This document shows positions 16,692-28,771 of a DNA stretch of 64,000 nt, piece by piece. Positions within the stretch are counted from its first letter, which is position 1. Each line of letters opens with the position of its first letter. The notes beneath the pieces are model-generated. The model was not told the origin of the DNA and searched no databases. It saw nothing but the letters and a program-made list of their open reading frames with translations. Origin of the DNA: Comamonas sp. SCN 67-35 (GTDB taxonomy: Bacteria > Pseudomonadota > Gammaproteobacteria > Burkholderiales > Burkholderiaceae_C). The translations under genes and the position numbers were made by a program. The stretch is from NCBI GenBank assembly GCA_001725255.1, contig MEFV01000008.1:124001-188000 (forward strand), in the 5' to 3' direction.

Positions 16692-17147
16692 ATGAAATCC
16701 GCAAAATCGCCGCTCGGCGACGACGAGGCCACCCTGACCGGCAAACTGCGCCGGGGCGAACTGCTGGACGCCGCCTGTCCGTCGCGCGAGGTGCTCAAGC
16801 ACGTCACCAGCCGCTGGGGCGTGCTGGTGCTGCTGGTGCTGGCCACCGGTGTGCATCGCTTCAGCGGACTGCGCCGCGCCGTCGGCGGCGTCAGCGAGCG
16901 GATGCTGGCACAGACGCTGCAGTGGCTGGAGAGCGATGGCCTGGTTGATCGCATTGCCTTCGACGTGGTCCCGCCCCACGTCGAATACCGCCTGACGCCG
17001 CTGGGCCGCGAGGCCGCCGAGCGGGTTCGGGGGCTGGCCGACTGGATCGAAACCCGTCTGCCGCAGGTTCTTCAGGCCCGCGAGGGCCGGCGTGCCGTCA
17101 TATCCGCCACGCCGGCGCGCGAAGCGCCTCGGCCAGGAAGTCGATGA
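16692..17147 (+). CDS. HxlR family transcriptional regulator (QorR-like)
   Basis: DNA-binding winged-helix repressor of 151 residues. The HxlR pattern is clear: C-P-S-R-E-V-L around Cys29, then T-S-R-W-G-V-L-V-L, F-S-x-L-R-R-A-V-G-G-V-S-E-R-M-L-A-Q-T-L recognition helices and a V-E-Y-R-L-T-P-L-G wing. In YodB/QorR relatives the single N-terminal cysteine senses quinones or diamide, so Cys29 is the likely sensor. Divergent qorB is the presumed target. Its last 50 bp overlap the 3' end of the convergent LysR gene. Confidence 0.88.
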   Translation: MKSAKSPLGDDEATLTGKLRRGELLDAACPSREVLKHVTSRWGVLVLLVLATGVHRFSGLRRAVGGVSERMLAQTLQWLESDGLVDRIAFDVVPPHVEYRLTPLGREAAERVRGLADWIETRLPQVLQAREGRRAVISATPAREAPRPGSR

Positions 17148-17997
17148 GTGCGCGCACCTTGGGCGTGAGGTGCTTGCGTGTCGGATAGACGACGTAGACG
17201 CCGACGTCGGCCGAGCGGTACCGGGGCAGCACCTGCACCAGCGCGCCCGAGGCCAGGTGCTCGGCCACCATGAACGAGGGCTGGAAAATGATGCCCTGGT
17301 GGTGCAGCGCCGCGGCGCAGCAGGTGTCGCCGTTGTTGGTGCGCATGCGCGGATCGACCTTGACGCTGACCGCACCCTCGGGCCCCTGCAGCTCCCACTG
17401 CTCGCCCGAGGCCATCAGCGTGTAGGTGATCAACGCGTGCTGCGCCAGATCCTCGGGCTGCGCCGGCGTGCCGTGCGCGCGCAGGTACTGCGGCGAGGCG
17501 CACAGCAGCATCCGCGTGCTGGTGAGCTGGCGGCTCACGAGCGAGGACGCGGGCAGCCGCGCGATGCGCACCGCGAGATCGTAGCCCTCGTCCACCAGAT
17601 CGACGAAGCGATCCGACAGCGTGACGTCCAGCACCACGCGCGGGTGCTGCGCCATGAAGGCGGGCCACAGCGGCGCCAGGTGCATCAGGCCGAAGGTCAC
17701 CGGCACATTGATGCGCAGGCGCCCCACCGCCTCGCCCGAGTGAGAACTGAGCTCGGCCTCGGCCTCGGCCACGCCGTCGAGCAGTTGCCGGCACCGATCG
17801 TGAAAGAGCGCGCCCGCCTCGGTCAGCGAGAGCTTGCGCGTCGTGCGGTGCAGCAGCCGGGTGCCCAGGCGCGTCTCCAGGTCGCTGACCAGGCGCGAGA
17901 CCGCCGTCTTGGACAGGTCGAGCGCGTCGGCGGCGCGCACGAAGCTGCCTGCGTCCACCACGGCGGCGAAGGCGCTCATTTCCTGAAACTTGTCCAT
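17098..17997 (-). CDS. LysR family transcriptional regulator
   Basis: A 299-residue LysR regulator. The N-terminal winged helix-turn-helix (residues 1-60: F-A-A-V-V-D-A-G-S-F-x-x-A-A, then S-K-T-A-V-S-R-L-V-S-D-L-E) is followed by a two-lobed effector domain starting near L-R-I-N-V-P (residue 94). It belongs to the 'AaeR/YhaJ-like' group that typically controls an adjacent oxidoreductase or DoxX gene. The divergent DoxX gene at 18114 is the likely target, and the AT-rich 117 bp between them would carry the operator. The effector is unknown. Confidence 0.9.
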   Translation of the reverse strand: MDKFQEMSAFAAVVDAGSFVRAADALDLSKTAVSRLVSDLETRLGTRLLHRTTRKLSLTEAGALFHDRCRQLLDGVAEAEAELSSHSGEAVGRLRINVPVTFGLMHLAPLWPAFMAQHPRVVLDVTLSDRFVDLVDEGYDLAVRIARLPASSLVSRQLTSTRMLLCASPQYLRAHGTPAQPEDLAQHALITYTLMASGEQWELQGPEGAVSVKVDPRMRTNNGDTCCAAALHHQGIIFQPSFMVAEHLASGALVQVLPRYRSADVGVYVVYPTRKHLTPKVRALIDFLAEALRAPAWRI

Positions 17998-18113
17998 GGC
18001 GAATTATCCTTTTATCAGGAACAATGTGTAAATCAAATGGCTGTTTATTGACTGATCATGAATCTATAAAGTTCTTCCATCGCAGCGATGTGCTGCATGT
18101 CTGGAGCAACACC

Positions 18114-18557
18114 ATGAGCAAATCTTTCTTCCATCGCCTGCTGACCACGGCCGACAGCGGCGGGGCGCTGGCGCTGCGCCTTCCCGTCGGCATCATCTTC
18201 GCGGCGCACGGCGCGCAAAAGCTGTTCGGCTGGTTCGGCGGCTACGGACTTGAAGGCACGGGGCAGTTCTTTGGCTCGATCGGCCTGAATCCGGGCTACC
18301 TGCTGGCGCTGCTTGCGGGCCTAGCCGAGTTCTTCGGCGGGCTGGCGCTGATCGCGGGGCTGCTGGTGCGTCCGGCCGCGGCGGCGCTGGTCTTCGCCAT
18401 GCTGGTCGCGATCTTCGCGGCGCACTGGGACAAGGGCTTCTTCGCGGCCGCCGGAGGCTACGAGTACGCCCTGGCGCTGGGCGCGGCTGCGCTGTCGCTG
18501 CTGTTCACCGGTGCGGGGCGCTATTCGGCGGATCGCGCCCTGGCCCGGCAGGACTGA
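18114..18557 (+). CDS. DoxX family membrane protein
   Basis: A 147-residue inner-membrane protein with four hydrophobic helices and the DoxX motif H-G-A-Q-K-L-F-G-W-F-G-G (residues 32-43), then a G-L-A-E-F-F-G-G-L-A-L-I-A-G-L helix. DoxX proteins are associated with quinone and thiol redox chemistry, but their reaction is not settled. It is divergent from a LysR regulator and followed 12 bp later by a hypothetical gene, so it probably heads a short operon. Confidence 0.87.
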   Translation: MSKSFFHRLLTTADSGGALALRLPVGIIFAAHGAQKLFGWFGGYGLEGTGQFFGSIGLNPGYLLALLAGLAEFFGGLALIAGLLVRPAAAALVFAMLVAIFAAHWDKGFFAAAGGYEYALALGAAALSLLFTGAGRYSADRALARQD

Positions 18558-18569
18558 CGAGGCGACGCC

Positions 18570-19019
18570 ATGACACGGCCCGCCACCCTGCTGCGGCTCG
18601 ATGCCCACCGCGTCACGCTGTCCGGTGGCGACGGCGCCGAGGCGGTGATCGGTGTCGGCGTGCAGGACATCCTGGAGCGCTGCTTTCGCCACCATCCGCC
18701 CACGGCCGTCGAAGTCGAGCGCGCCATCGATCTGGTCGAAGACGCGCTGAGCGCAAGCGGCCTGGTCCACGGCGCGCGCGGCGAACTGGCGATTGTCGGC
18801 CCCTTGCCCCTGGCTGCGCTGGGCCTGACGGACGACGGCATGCGGCTGTCGCGCGATGCGGTGGAAGCACGCTTCGAGCGCCTGGCCGCAGCAGCGCTCG
18901 GCCAGCCGGGTGCTGCTGCGGGCATGGCGCTCGATGCGCCGGCCGCGGCCGCGCTGCTGATCCTGCGTGAATGCCTGCACCACCTGGGGTACGAGGGCGT
19001 GCGGCGCACGGACGCCTAG
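18570..19019 (+). CDS. Hypothetical protein
   Basis: A 149-residue, Ala/Leu-rich soluble protein that I cannot assign. It has a V-E-V-E-R-A-I-D-L-V-E-D-A-L helix (residues 47-60), an internal G-E-L-A-I-V-G-P-L-P-L-A-A-L-G-L segment, and single cysteines near residues 38 and 137 (the latter in L-R-E-C-L-H-H-L-G-Y). No signal peptide or membrane span is visible. Its 12 bp distance from the DoxX gene suggests co-transcription, and the next gene follows after 44 bp. Confidence 0.65.
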   Translation: MTRPATLLRLDAHRVTLSGGDGAEAVIGVGVQDILERCFRHHPPTAVEVERAIDLVEDALSASGLVHGARGELAIVGPLPLAALGLTDDGMRLSRDAVEARFERLAAAALGQPGAAAGMALDAPAAAALLILRECLHHLGYEGVRRTDA

Positions 19020-19063
19020 TTCGCGCCCCGGCATCGATACACTGATGCCCGAGGGGGAGCGCG

Positions 19064-19948
19064 ATGAACCGGGTCTTCAATGCGCCGCTGGTCGGCGCGG
19101 TGCTGGTGCTGACCGTCCTCGGCGCCGCGGTGCTGGGCTGGGTGTGGGTGCGCGGTGGCAAAACCGGCCCCCTGCCCATCGGCACGCTCGCTGCCGCCTG
19201 CCTGCCCGCCGTCCTGCCCCTGCTGGCCGCGCTGGTGCAAGGCGGTGGCGAGCGCTCGCAGTGGGCCCTCACCGTCTGGGTGATCACCCTGCTCGCCTCC
19301 ATGGTGCCCGGCTGGCATGTGCTGAGCGGCAGTGTGGACACGCCGTGGCGCTTCCTGCTGGCCTATGGCGCACTGTGGCTGGTGCTGCTCGCCGGCTACG
19401 CGGCGTGGCTCGCCCCCTGGGTGGCGCGCGTGCCGCCGGCGCCCGGCGCCCTGCCCGTGGCCGAACACCGGCTGATGCAGCGCATGCTCTCGCTTGCGCA
19501 GGCCGGGCTCGATCTGGTGGTCGAGGCATCGATGGACGAGCCCGGGCAGATCACCGTCACCCGGCACTTTCGAGACGGCGCGCGCAGCCTGCGTGTGCGC
19601 CTGAACTTCGTGGCCGAACGCCGTTGCGTGCTGGCGCGCGAGACCTCGCTGGTGCGCGGCGACAAGCCGATGAACGCCGACGAGACGCAGATGCGCCAGG
19701 GCATCCAGCCGCGCGATGGCACGCACCCGGATGCCTTCACCGTTCACGACGCCAGCCTGACCGTGACGCCGCCCAGCGAGACCGCGCGGCGGGCGCTGGC
19801 GCTGCGCATCACGGGTGATCGGGTCGAAGTCGGCCAACGCGGCGCCGCCGACCCCGCCGCGCTGCCGCACCTGCTGGCCGAACTGGTGACGCAGTCAGGG
19901 TGGACGTGGCAGGGCGTGTTTTTCAGGTGGCAAAAGGGCTGCCGCTGA
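19064..19948 (+). CDS. Hypothetical inner-membrane protein
   Basis: A 294-residue protein of unknown function. The first 125 residues contain four hydrophobic helices (approximately 8-28, 37-60, 68-82, 95-120). The rest is a soluble domain with alternating strands and many arginines (R-H-F-R-D-G-A-R-S-L-R-V-R-L). GGGGGAG about 10 bp upstream supports the ATG at 19064. It follows the DoxX and hypothetical genes in the same direction and probably belongs to that unit. Confidence 0.65.
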   Translation: MNRVFNAPLVGAVLVLTVLGAAVLGWVWVRGGKTGPLPIGTLAAACLPAVLPLLAALVQGGGERSQWALTVWVITLLASMVPGWHVLSGSVDTPWRFLLAYGALWLVLLAGYAAWLAPWVARVPPAPGALPVAEHRLMQRMLSLAQAGLDLVVEASMDEPGQITVTRHFRDGARSLRVRLNFVAERRCVLARETSLVRGDKPMNADETQMRQGIQPRDGTHPDAFTVHDASLTVTPPSETARRALALRITGDRVEVGQRGAADPAALPHLLAELVTQSGWTWQGVFFRWQKGCR

Positions 19949-20062
19949 CCGGCGCGGTACATTCCAGGGAAACGCATGACTCTGGAACGTGGCCGCCATT
20001 TCCCCCGCTCATCGACCCCGGGGCCGCAATGCGAAGTTTCGCGAAATTCACCACCGCCACCT

Positions 20063-20575
20063 ATGACACGACTTGACGATGCGCGCATGGAACTTGCGAA
20101 CCGGGTGTTCTTTCGGCTCTACCAATGCGCCAACATGTTGCACAAGACCGGCACGCGGGCCATCGAGGGGCAGGGGCTGACCACGCAGCAGTGGGCGGTC
20201 CTTGGGGCGATCTCCCGGCCGCGGGCCGCGCAGGGCATGAGCGTGGGCGATCTTGCGCGCTACCTGATGGTGAGCCGGCAGAATCTCTCGGGTGTGATCG
20301 GCCGCATGCAGCGCGACGGACACGTCGATCTGGTGGCCGATCCGCGAGACCGCCGCTCGCGCCTGGTCTCGATGACCGAGGCCGGCCGACGCGTCTGGCA
20401 GGTGGAAGCGCAGCCCAGGATATTTGCCTACTACGAGGACGCACTCCAGGGGTTTTCGGTCAACGACACCGCGCACACCCTGCACTACCTGCTGCAGCTG
20501 CTGGAGAACATGCAGCGCATCGACCGCGCCCAGGGCGGCAGCGACGAAGCACAGGAAGACGCTGCCGCCCGCTGA
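20063..20575 (+). CDS. MarR family transcriptional regulator
   Basis: A 170-residue winged-helix regulator. The core reads L-T-T-Q-Q-W-A-V-L-G-A-I, then V-G-D-L-A-R-Y-L-M-V-S-R-Q-N-L-S-G-V-I-G-R-M (recognition helix, residues 69-90), then the D-P-R-D-R-R-S-R wing and a C-terminal dimer helix. This resembles regulators of aromatic-acid and hydroxycinnamate catabolism. The likely target is the enoyl-CoA hydratase gene to its right, whose upstream region has the inverted ATATTGTCATA motif. The ATG at 20063 is preferred to upstream in-frame starts. Confidence 0.87.
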   Translation: MTRLDDARMELANRVFFRLYQCANMLHKTGTRAIEGQGLTTQQWAVLGAISRPRAAQGMSVGDLARYLMVSRQNLSGVIGRMQRDGHVDLVADPRDRRSRLVSMTEAGRRVWQVEAQPRIFAYYEDALQGFSVNDTAHTLHYLLQLLENMQRIDRAQGGSDEAQEDAAAR

Positions 20576-20690
20576 ACCGGGGTGAGTCCCCGTCAGCGCA
20601 TCGGCCGCGCCAGGGTGCGCGCACAAGCGCCGCTTTCGGACCTTCTCGCCGCCGCGCGCGGCTCATTCCGCCAGGGTCAGGCCGCTGCCG

Positions 20691-21512
20691 TCATGCCTTG
20701 CCTTCGCCTGTCGCCGATCGCGTGGACGGAAATTGCGGCGCGCGCTTTTCACGCAGGGCGGCGCAGCCCTCGACCACGTCGGGGCCCATGAAGCACAGCA
20801 TCTCGTACGCGGCCGACTGGTCGAAAATCGCGCCGGCGCTGCGAAGCCAGCCATTGAGCGAGCGCTTGGTCAGGCGCACGGCCGGTTGCGACAGGGTGCC
20901 CAGAACCTGTGCGACCCGCAAGGCCTCGTCCAGCACCTGCTCCCTGGGCAGGGCCTTGGACACGAGCCCGATGCGCTCGGCCTCCCGGCCCAGGATCATT
21001 TCGCCGGTGAGCAGGTAGTACTTGGCCTTGGCCGGACCCACGAGCAGCGGCCAGACGATGGCCGCGTGGTCGCCCGCGGCCACGCCGAGCTTGACGTGGC
21101 CGTCGCCGATGCGTGCATCCTCGGCGCAGATGGAAATGTCGGCCATCAGACCGACCACCGTGCCCGCGCCCACCGCGACGCCATTGATCGCCGAGACGAT
21201 GGGCTTGTCGCAGTTGACCATGCCATAGACCATCTCGCTCATCTCGCGCAGCATGTGCTGCACGCGCTCATGGTTGCCTGCGAGGCGCTCGACCATGGCC
21301 AGATCGCCACCGGCGGAAAAGGCCTTGCCCGCTCCGGTGATCACGGCCACGCGGGTCTCTTCGTCCCTGGAGACATCGTCCCACACGCGGGCCAGTTCGC
21401 CATGCAGCTCCTCGTCGGTGGCGTTGTATTTCTCGGGCCGGTTCATGGTGATGAGCAGCACGCCGTCGGGCTTGCGCTCGAAGGCGAGCTGGTGGTAATC
21501 GGCAAATCGCAT
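20691..21512 (-). CDS. Enoyl-CoA hydratase/isomerase family protein
   Basis: Crotonase-fold enzyme of 273 residues acting on acyl-CoA thioesters in the cytosol. The oxyanion-hole segments are visible: A-F-S-A-G-G-D-L-A (68-76) and [14 protein letters not shown] (114-127). [12 protein letters not shown] segment follows where the catalytic acid normally lies; here it reads Gly-Asp. The start at 21512 has AAAGGAAAAA upstream. It converges on a MarR gene of the aromatic-acid type, so a role in side-chain shortening of aromatic or unusual acyl-CoAs is plausible but unproven. Confidence 0.85.
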   Translation of the reverse strand: MRFADYHQLAFERKPDGVLLITMNRPEKYNATDEELHGELARVWDDVSRDEETRVAVITGAGKAFSAGGDLAMVERLAGNHERVQHMLREMSEMVYGMVNCDKPIVSAINGVAVGAGTVVGLMADISICAEDARIGDGHVKLGVAAGDHAAIVWPLLVGPAKAKYYLLTGEMILGREAERIGLVSKALPREQVLDEALRVAQVLGTLSQPAVRLTKRSLNGWLRSAGAIFDQSAAYEMLCFMGPDVVEGCAALREKRAPQFPSTRSATGEGKA

Positions 21513-21572
21513 GGTTTTTCCTTTCATTCGCGGCCACGGGACAGGGAACGCCTGTGTATCAGATATTTAAGT

Positions 21573-21712
21573 CAATATATTGTCATACCGTTCGGAGAAG
21601 GAATGCAAGACTCGGAACGGCTGGTTGATCATGGTTTCTACCAGATTTCCTGAAGAGACTGCGTTGATCAAGGTCCGAGTCACGAAACCTCGGCCCTTGT
21701 ATATGACAATAT
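21573..21712. promoter_or_regulatory. Inverted ATATTGTCATA motif pair, candidate MarR operators
   Basis: ATATTGTCATA (21577-21587) and its exact reverse complement TATGACAATAT (21702-21712) lie 114 bp apart in the gap between the enoyl-CoA hydratase gene and the divergent UbiM-like gene. The first overlaps a perfect 10 bp palindrome CAATATATTG (21573-21582). Both are AT-rich islands in GC-rich DNA, as expected of MarR operators. No other gene is evident between 21513 and 21818. Confidence 0.5.
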
Positions 21713-21818
21713 GTTTCATAAATGCCGGGCTGGGTGTGCGCGCGGCGGCGCCACCGGGCATGGCAGTGCGGGTGCGGCCACAATCTGGACTTTCCCTCAT
21801 CCCAAGGCGGCACACCCC

Positions 21819-23063
21819 ATGCAGCACAGCGACGTCCTCATCGTCGGCGCGGGCCCGACAGGCCTGAGCCTCTCCATCGCGCTGGCCCAGGCGGGCCTGA
21901 GCGCCACGGTGCTGGAGCTGCAGAGCGCCGAGGTGCTGGCCGATCCCCCGCCCGATGGGAGAGAAATCGCGCTCACGCATCCCAGCCGCGCGCTGCTGCA
22001 GCAGCTTGGCACCTGGCAGCGCCTGCAGGCGCATGAAATCGGACTGCTGCGCGAGGCGCAGGTGCACAACGGCGCGCCCGGGCAGCAAGGCGCCATGCAG
22101 CTGCACGCGGGTGGCACGGGCGTGGACAACCTGGGCTGGATCGTGCCCAACCATGCGCTCAGGCGCACCGCGTGGGAGGTGGCGAGCCAGACGCCGGGTA
22201 TCGAAATCCTCACGGGCGCGAAGGTCACGGGCGTGCGCGTCGACGCCGACGCGGCGACGGTGGAATTCAACGACGCCAATGGCGTGGCGCAGACCTTGCA
22301 CGCGCCGCTGCTCGTTGCCGCCGACAGCCGCTTCTCCGGGGTGCGGCGCCAGCTCGGCATCGGCGCTTCGATGCACGACTTCGGGCGCAGCGTCATCGTC
22401 TGCCGCCTGCACGTCGAAAAAGACCCCGCGCAGGTTACCCACGAATGCTTCGACCACGACAGCACGCTCGCCATCCTGCCGCTGCCGCCCGACCCCGAAA
22501 GCGGCAGTCATCAGGTCTCGGCGGTGGTGACCGTCGATGGCGCGCAGGCGCAGCAGCTGCTCGCGCTCACGCCTGCGGACTACGCCGCGCGCATCGCGAC
22601 GCAGTTCCAGCACCGGCTGGGCGCGATGACGCTGGTGGGCGAGCGCCACAGCTACCCGCTCGTCGCGGTCTGGGCGCACCGCTTCGCCGGGCCGCGCTGC
22701 GCGCTGGCGGGCGATGCGGCGGTGGGCACGCACCCCGTTACGGCACATGGCTTCAATCTGGGTCTTTCGGGCGTGCAGGCGCTTCAGCGCACCGTGATGC
22801 TCGCGCGCAGGCGCGGCATGGACATTGGCGACGCACGGGAGCTCGCGGGCTACGAGCGCGCGCACCGCCTGCACGCCTGGCCGATCTTTGCCGGCACCAA
22901 CGCCATCGTGCGCCTGTACACCGACGAGCGCGCGCCAGCGCGTGCGCTGCGCCGGGCGGTACTGGCGGCGTCCGAGCGTTTTCCGCCGCTCAAGGCCGTG
23001 ATCGTGAGCCAGCTCACGGGGCGCCGACCGGCGTGGCCGCGCCGCTGCGCGCCTTCGTCCTGA
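21819..23063 (+). CDS. UbiH/UbiF/UbiM-family FAD-dependent ubiquinone hydroxylase
   Basis: Flavin monooxygenase of 414 residues that hydroxylates the ubiquinone head group. It has the FAD motif G-A-G-P-T-G (residues 9-14), the D-G-R-E-I-A-L-T-H segment near residue 48 that I associate with the UbiM subgroup (C5 hydroxylase of demethoxyubiquinol), the D-S-R-F-S-G-x-R motif (residues 169-176), and the second FAD motif A-L-A-G-D-A-A-V-G-T-H-P. The ATG at 21819 starts immediately before the flavin-binding strand. It stands alone, not in a ubi cluster. UbiH or UbiF function is the alternative. Confidence 0.8.
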   Translation: MQHSDVLIVGAGPTGLSLSIALAQAGLSATVLELQSAEVLADPPPDGREIALTHPSRALLQQLGTWQRLQAHEIGLLREAQVHNGAPGQQGAMQLHAGGTGVDNLGWIVPNHALRRTAWEVASQTPGIEILTGAKVTGVRVDADAATVEFNDANGVAQTLHAPLLVAADSRFSGVRRQLGIGASMHDFGRSVIVCRLHVEKDPAQVTHECFDHDSTLAILPLPPDPESGSHQVSAVVTVDGAQAQQLLALTPADYAARIATQFQHRLGAMTLVGERHSYPLVAVWAHRFAGPRCALAGDAAVGTHPVTAHGFNLGLSGVQALQRTVMLARRRGMDIGDARELAGYERAHRLHAWPIFAGTNAIVRLYTDERAPARALRRAVLAASERFPPLKAVIVSQLTGRRPAWPRRCAPSS

Positions 23064-23111
23064 ACAGTTTGCGCGAGCGGAGCCCGGCTCGCCGGGGCGG
23101 CGTGGCCGCTC

Positions 23112-26048
<2,937 letters not shown>

Positions 26049-26061
26049 GGGCAACCGGGCA

Positions 26062-26658
26062 TTATCGGTTGCGCGAACGTTTCCTGTACAGGTGGCCGAC
26101 CAAGGCCAGCCCGGCGGCGGCCAGCAGCATGAGCGCAGCCAGTCCCAGGCGCTGGTGCGCGAGCAGCGCCCGGCCCAGAAACTGCTGGGCCCCGAGGCCG
26201 AAGAGGTAACCGAGACTGCTGAACAACACGGCCCACACCAGGGCGGAAAGAAGGTTGAGCACCAGGAAGCGCCTGAGATCGATTTGCGCAAGACCGGCGG
26301 CCACGCCTCCCACCAGGCGCATGCCGTAGATATAGCGGTTGGTGAGCACGAACAGATTGGGATGGTGGCGCACGAACCGATCCGCCCGGTCGAATCCCGG
26401 GCGTGTGCGCAGACGCCGCACCCACGGGTGGTCGGCGAAGTGCCGGCCGATGAGAAAGAACCCGGTGTCGCCCAGCGTGGCGCCGCAAAACGCGGCCAGG
26501 GCCGTCTGCCACCAGGCAAAGGCCTGCTGGTGCGCGAAGAAGCCGCCCAGGATGGCAGCGGTTTCTCCTTCCGCCAGGGAACCAACGAAGACGGCCAGCA
26601 GTCCGTAATGTGCGATCAGTTGATCGATGAGATGCTCCACGAGAGGCCCCTGCTGCAT
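26062..26658 (-). CDS. DedA family membrane protein
   Basis: Inner-membrane protein of 198 residues of the DedA/SNARE-associated family; members flip undecaprenyl phosphate or other lipids. The pattern includes the E-G-E motif (residues 30-32, in [11 protein letters not shown]), G-A-x-L-G-D-x-x-F-F-x-I-G-R in the middle, R-F-V-R-H-H and a [11 protein letters not shown] segment, all typical of DedA. It ends 13 bp before uvrA, which it may read into. The ATG at 26658 has no clear Shine-Dalgarno; a GTG at 26640 is an alternative. Confidence 0.85.
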   Translation of the reverse strand: MQQGPLVEHLIDQLIAHYGLLAVFVGSLAEGETAAILGGFFAHQQAFAWWQTALAAFCGATLGDTGFFLIGRHFADHPWVRRLRTRPGFDRADRFVRHHPNLFVLTNRYIYGMRLVGGVAAGLAQIDLRRFLVLNLLSALVWAVLFSSLGYLFGLGAQQFLGRALLAHQRLGLAALMLLAAAGLALVGHLYRKRSRNR

Positions 26659-26760
26659 GACGACGGTGCGGTCAATGCCTCCATGCTCGAGACGATGACG
26701 GCAATAAACGACAATACACCGCTGGGTGGGGGACTCACCTGCCCGAGCGCTTCTACGCCT

Positions 26761-27999
26761 ATGTCTGCTTCCTCCATCCCGACTTCCGCCTCCTTTTCCG
26801 ACGCTTCGGACCGGCGCATGACCGCCACCGAGCGGCGCTCCAGCATCAGCCTGGCGCTGATCTTCGCGCTGCGCATGCTGGGGCTGTTTCTGGTGCTGCC
26901 CGTCTTCATGCTGGAGGCGCGCAAGTACCCCGGCGGCGAGGACATCGCGATGGTAGGCCTCGCGATGGGCAGCTACGGCATGACGCAGGCCTTTCTGCAA
27001 TTGCCCATGGGCATGGCCTCGGACCGCTACGGGCGCAAGCGCGTCATCATCATCGGCCTGACTGTCTTTGCCATCGGCAGCCTCGTGGCGACGCTGGCGA
27101 CCACGCTCACGGGACTGCTCATCGGCCGCTCGATCCAGGGCGCGGGTGCGGTCTCGGCCGCCGTCACCGCGCTGCTGGCGGACCAGACGCGCGATGTGGT
27201 GCGCACCAAGGCGATGGCGCTGGTGGGCATCAGCATCGGCCTGATGTTCGCCATCGCCCTCGTGGCGGCGCCGCTGCTCACCGCGTGGATCGGCCTCTCG
27301 GGCCTGTTCGGGCTGACCTTCGCGCTCACGCTCGCGGGCATCGCCACCGTGCTCTGGGTGGTTCCGCCCGAGCCGCGCCATCACGCCGACGCGCCGCGCG
27401 GGCACTATTCCGAGGTGCTGCGCCACGGCGACCTGATGCGCGTGAATCTGGGGGTTTGCGCGCTGCACACGGTGCAGATGTCGATGTGGGTGTCGGTGCC
27501 GGCCATGCTGGTGCAGGCGGGGCTGCCCAAGGCGCAGCACTGGGAGATCTATCTGTCGGCCATTGTTCTCTCGCTCATCGCGATGGGCGGGCTGTTCTCG
27601 ATGGAGCGCCATGGCAGGCTGCGCGCGGCGCTGCTGCTCTCGATCGGCCTGGTGCTGGCCGGGCAGGTGGGCTTCGGCGTGCTGGCGGCCAGCGGCGCCA
27701 CGCCGTCGCTCTGGGCGCTGGGCGTCACACTGTTCGTGTTTTTCTGTGGTTTCAATGTGCTCGAAGCCACGCAGCCGAGCCTGGCCTCGCGCATGTCGCC
27801 GGACAACCTGCGCGGCGCGGCGCTGGGCACGTACAACACGCTGCAATCGATCGGCCTGTTCCTGGGCGGCGCGGTGGGTGGGCTGCTGGTGAAATGGGGG
27901 GGTGCCACGGGGCTGTTCACCGCCACCTCGCTCATCACACTCGCGTGGTTCGCCTGGACCTGGCCGCTCAAGCCCATCGCGCGCGCGGCGCGGCACTGA
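26761..27999 (+). CDS. MFS transporter (YajR-like)
   Basis: A 412-residue major facilitator with 12 hydrophobic segments. The first helix region [13 protein letters not shown] and the loop-2 motif [12 protein letters not shown] match the YajR group of proton-coupled efflux carriers. However, the C-terminal YAM domain of E. coli YajR is absent here. Ser/Thr-rich residues 1-25 precede the first helix. Placement between uvrA and ssb is a conserved betaproteobacterial order. The substrate is unknown. Confidence 0.87.
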   Translation: MSASSIPTSASFSDASDRRMTATERRSSISLALIFALRMLGLFLVLPVFMLEARKYPGGEDIAMVGLAMGSYGMTQAFLQLPMGMASDRYGRKRVIIIGLTVFAIGSLVATLATTLTGLLIGRSIQGAGAVSAAVTALLADQTRDVVRTKAMALVGISIGLMFAIALVAAPLLTAWIGLSGLFGLTFALTLAGIATVLWVVPPEPRHHADAPRGHYSEVLRHGDLMRVNLGVCALHTVQMSMWVSVPAMLVQAGLPKAQHWEIYLSAIVLSLIAMGGLFSMERHGRLRAALLLSIGLVLAGQVGFGVLAASGATPSLWALGVTLFVFFCGFNVLEATQPSLASRMSPDNLRGAALGTYNTLQSIGLFLGGAVGGLLVKWGGATGLFTATSLITLAWFAWTWPLKPIARAARH

Positions 28000-28128
28000 A
28001 GAGACCATTTCCCCACGGCGGCAAAGCCGGTATGCTGCGCACCTGCGGTCTGGCAGGGGCTGCGCTTCACCCATCTGGCCCGGGCTTCTCTGCGTCATCG
28101 CCGGGGCTACTTTCAAGGACACATTCCC

Positions 28129-28665
28129 ATGGCATCGGTCAACAAGGTCATCCTCGTCGGCAATCTCGGGCGCGACCCGGAAACCCGTACCTTTCCCAGC
28201 GGCGACCAGGTGACCAACGTCACGCTGGCCACCACCAACAAATGGCGCGACAAGCAGACCGGCGAGCAGCGCGACCACACCGAGTGGCACCGGCTGGTGT
28301 TCAACGGCAAGCTCGCCGAGATCGCCGCGCAGTACCTGCGCAAGGGCAGCCAGATCTATGTGGAAGGCAGCATCCGCACGCGCAAGTGGCAGGGGCAGGA
28401 CGGCCAGGAGCGCTACAGCACCGATATCCGCGTGGACGTGATGCAGATGCTGGGCAGCCGTCAGGGGCAGGGCGGTGCGGGCGCCTATGCCGATGAGGAA
28501 GGGTTTGGCGAGGCTGGCAGCTTTGATGCACCGCAGCGCCGGCAGGCCCCGGCCGGTGCGCGTCCCGCGCCCGTGCAGCGCCCGGCGCCCGCGCCGGTGG
28601 CCGCCCCGCAGGCGCCCCAGGCGGGCTCCGGGTTCGATGACATGGAAGACGATATTCCCTTTTAA
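28129..28665 (+). CDS. ssb: Single-stranded DNA-binding protein
   Basis: SSB of 178 residues that coats single-stranded DNA and recruits repair and replication partners. The OB-fold occupies residues 1-110 (opening [18 protein letters not shown]). A Gly/Gln/Pro/Ala-rich linker of about 60 residues follows, ending in the acidic partner-binding tip M-E-D-D-I-P-F. It lies in the conserved uvrA/MFS/ssb neighbourhood. No LexA box was found in the 129 bp upstream. Confidence 0.96.
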   Translation: MASVNKVILVGNLGRDPETRTFPSGDQVTNVTLATTNKWRDKQTGEQRDHTEWHRLVFNGKLAEIAAQYLRKGSQIYVEGSIRTRKWQGQDGQERYSTDIRVDVMQMLGSRQGQGGAGAYADEEGFGEAGSFDAPQRRQAPAGARPAPVQRPAPAPVAAPQAPQAGSGFDDMEDDIPF

Positions 28666-28771
28666 GCGCGATTTTTGTGAATGGCTGGTCGATGGCGAGA
28701 ACGGCCTGCTTGAACGGGTCAGGCAGGCTTGACCCGCAGGGTTTGTTCTTGATCGCTCGGACGGCCCATCT

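Noticed and set aside
26080..26089. CCTGTACAGG upstream of uvrA as an SOS box
   Set aside because: The CTGT and ACAG halves abut without the 8 bp spacer that LexA of this group needs, and the site lies within the end of dedA.
26049..26585. Extension of the uvrA frame 179 codons further upstream
   Set aside because: The extra residues are the DedA gene read in the wrong frame; UvrA similarity begins shortly after the ATG at 26048.
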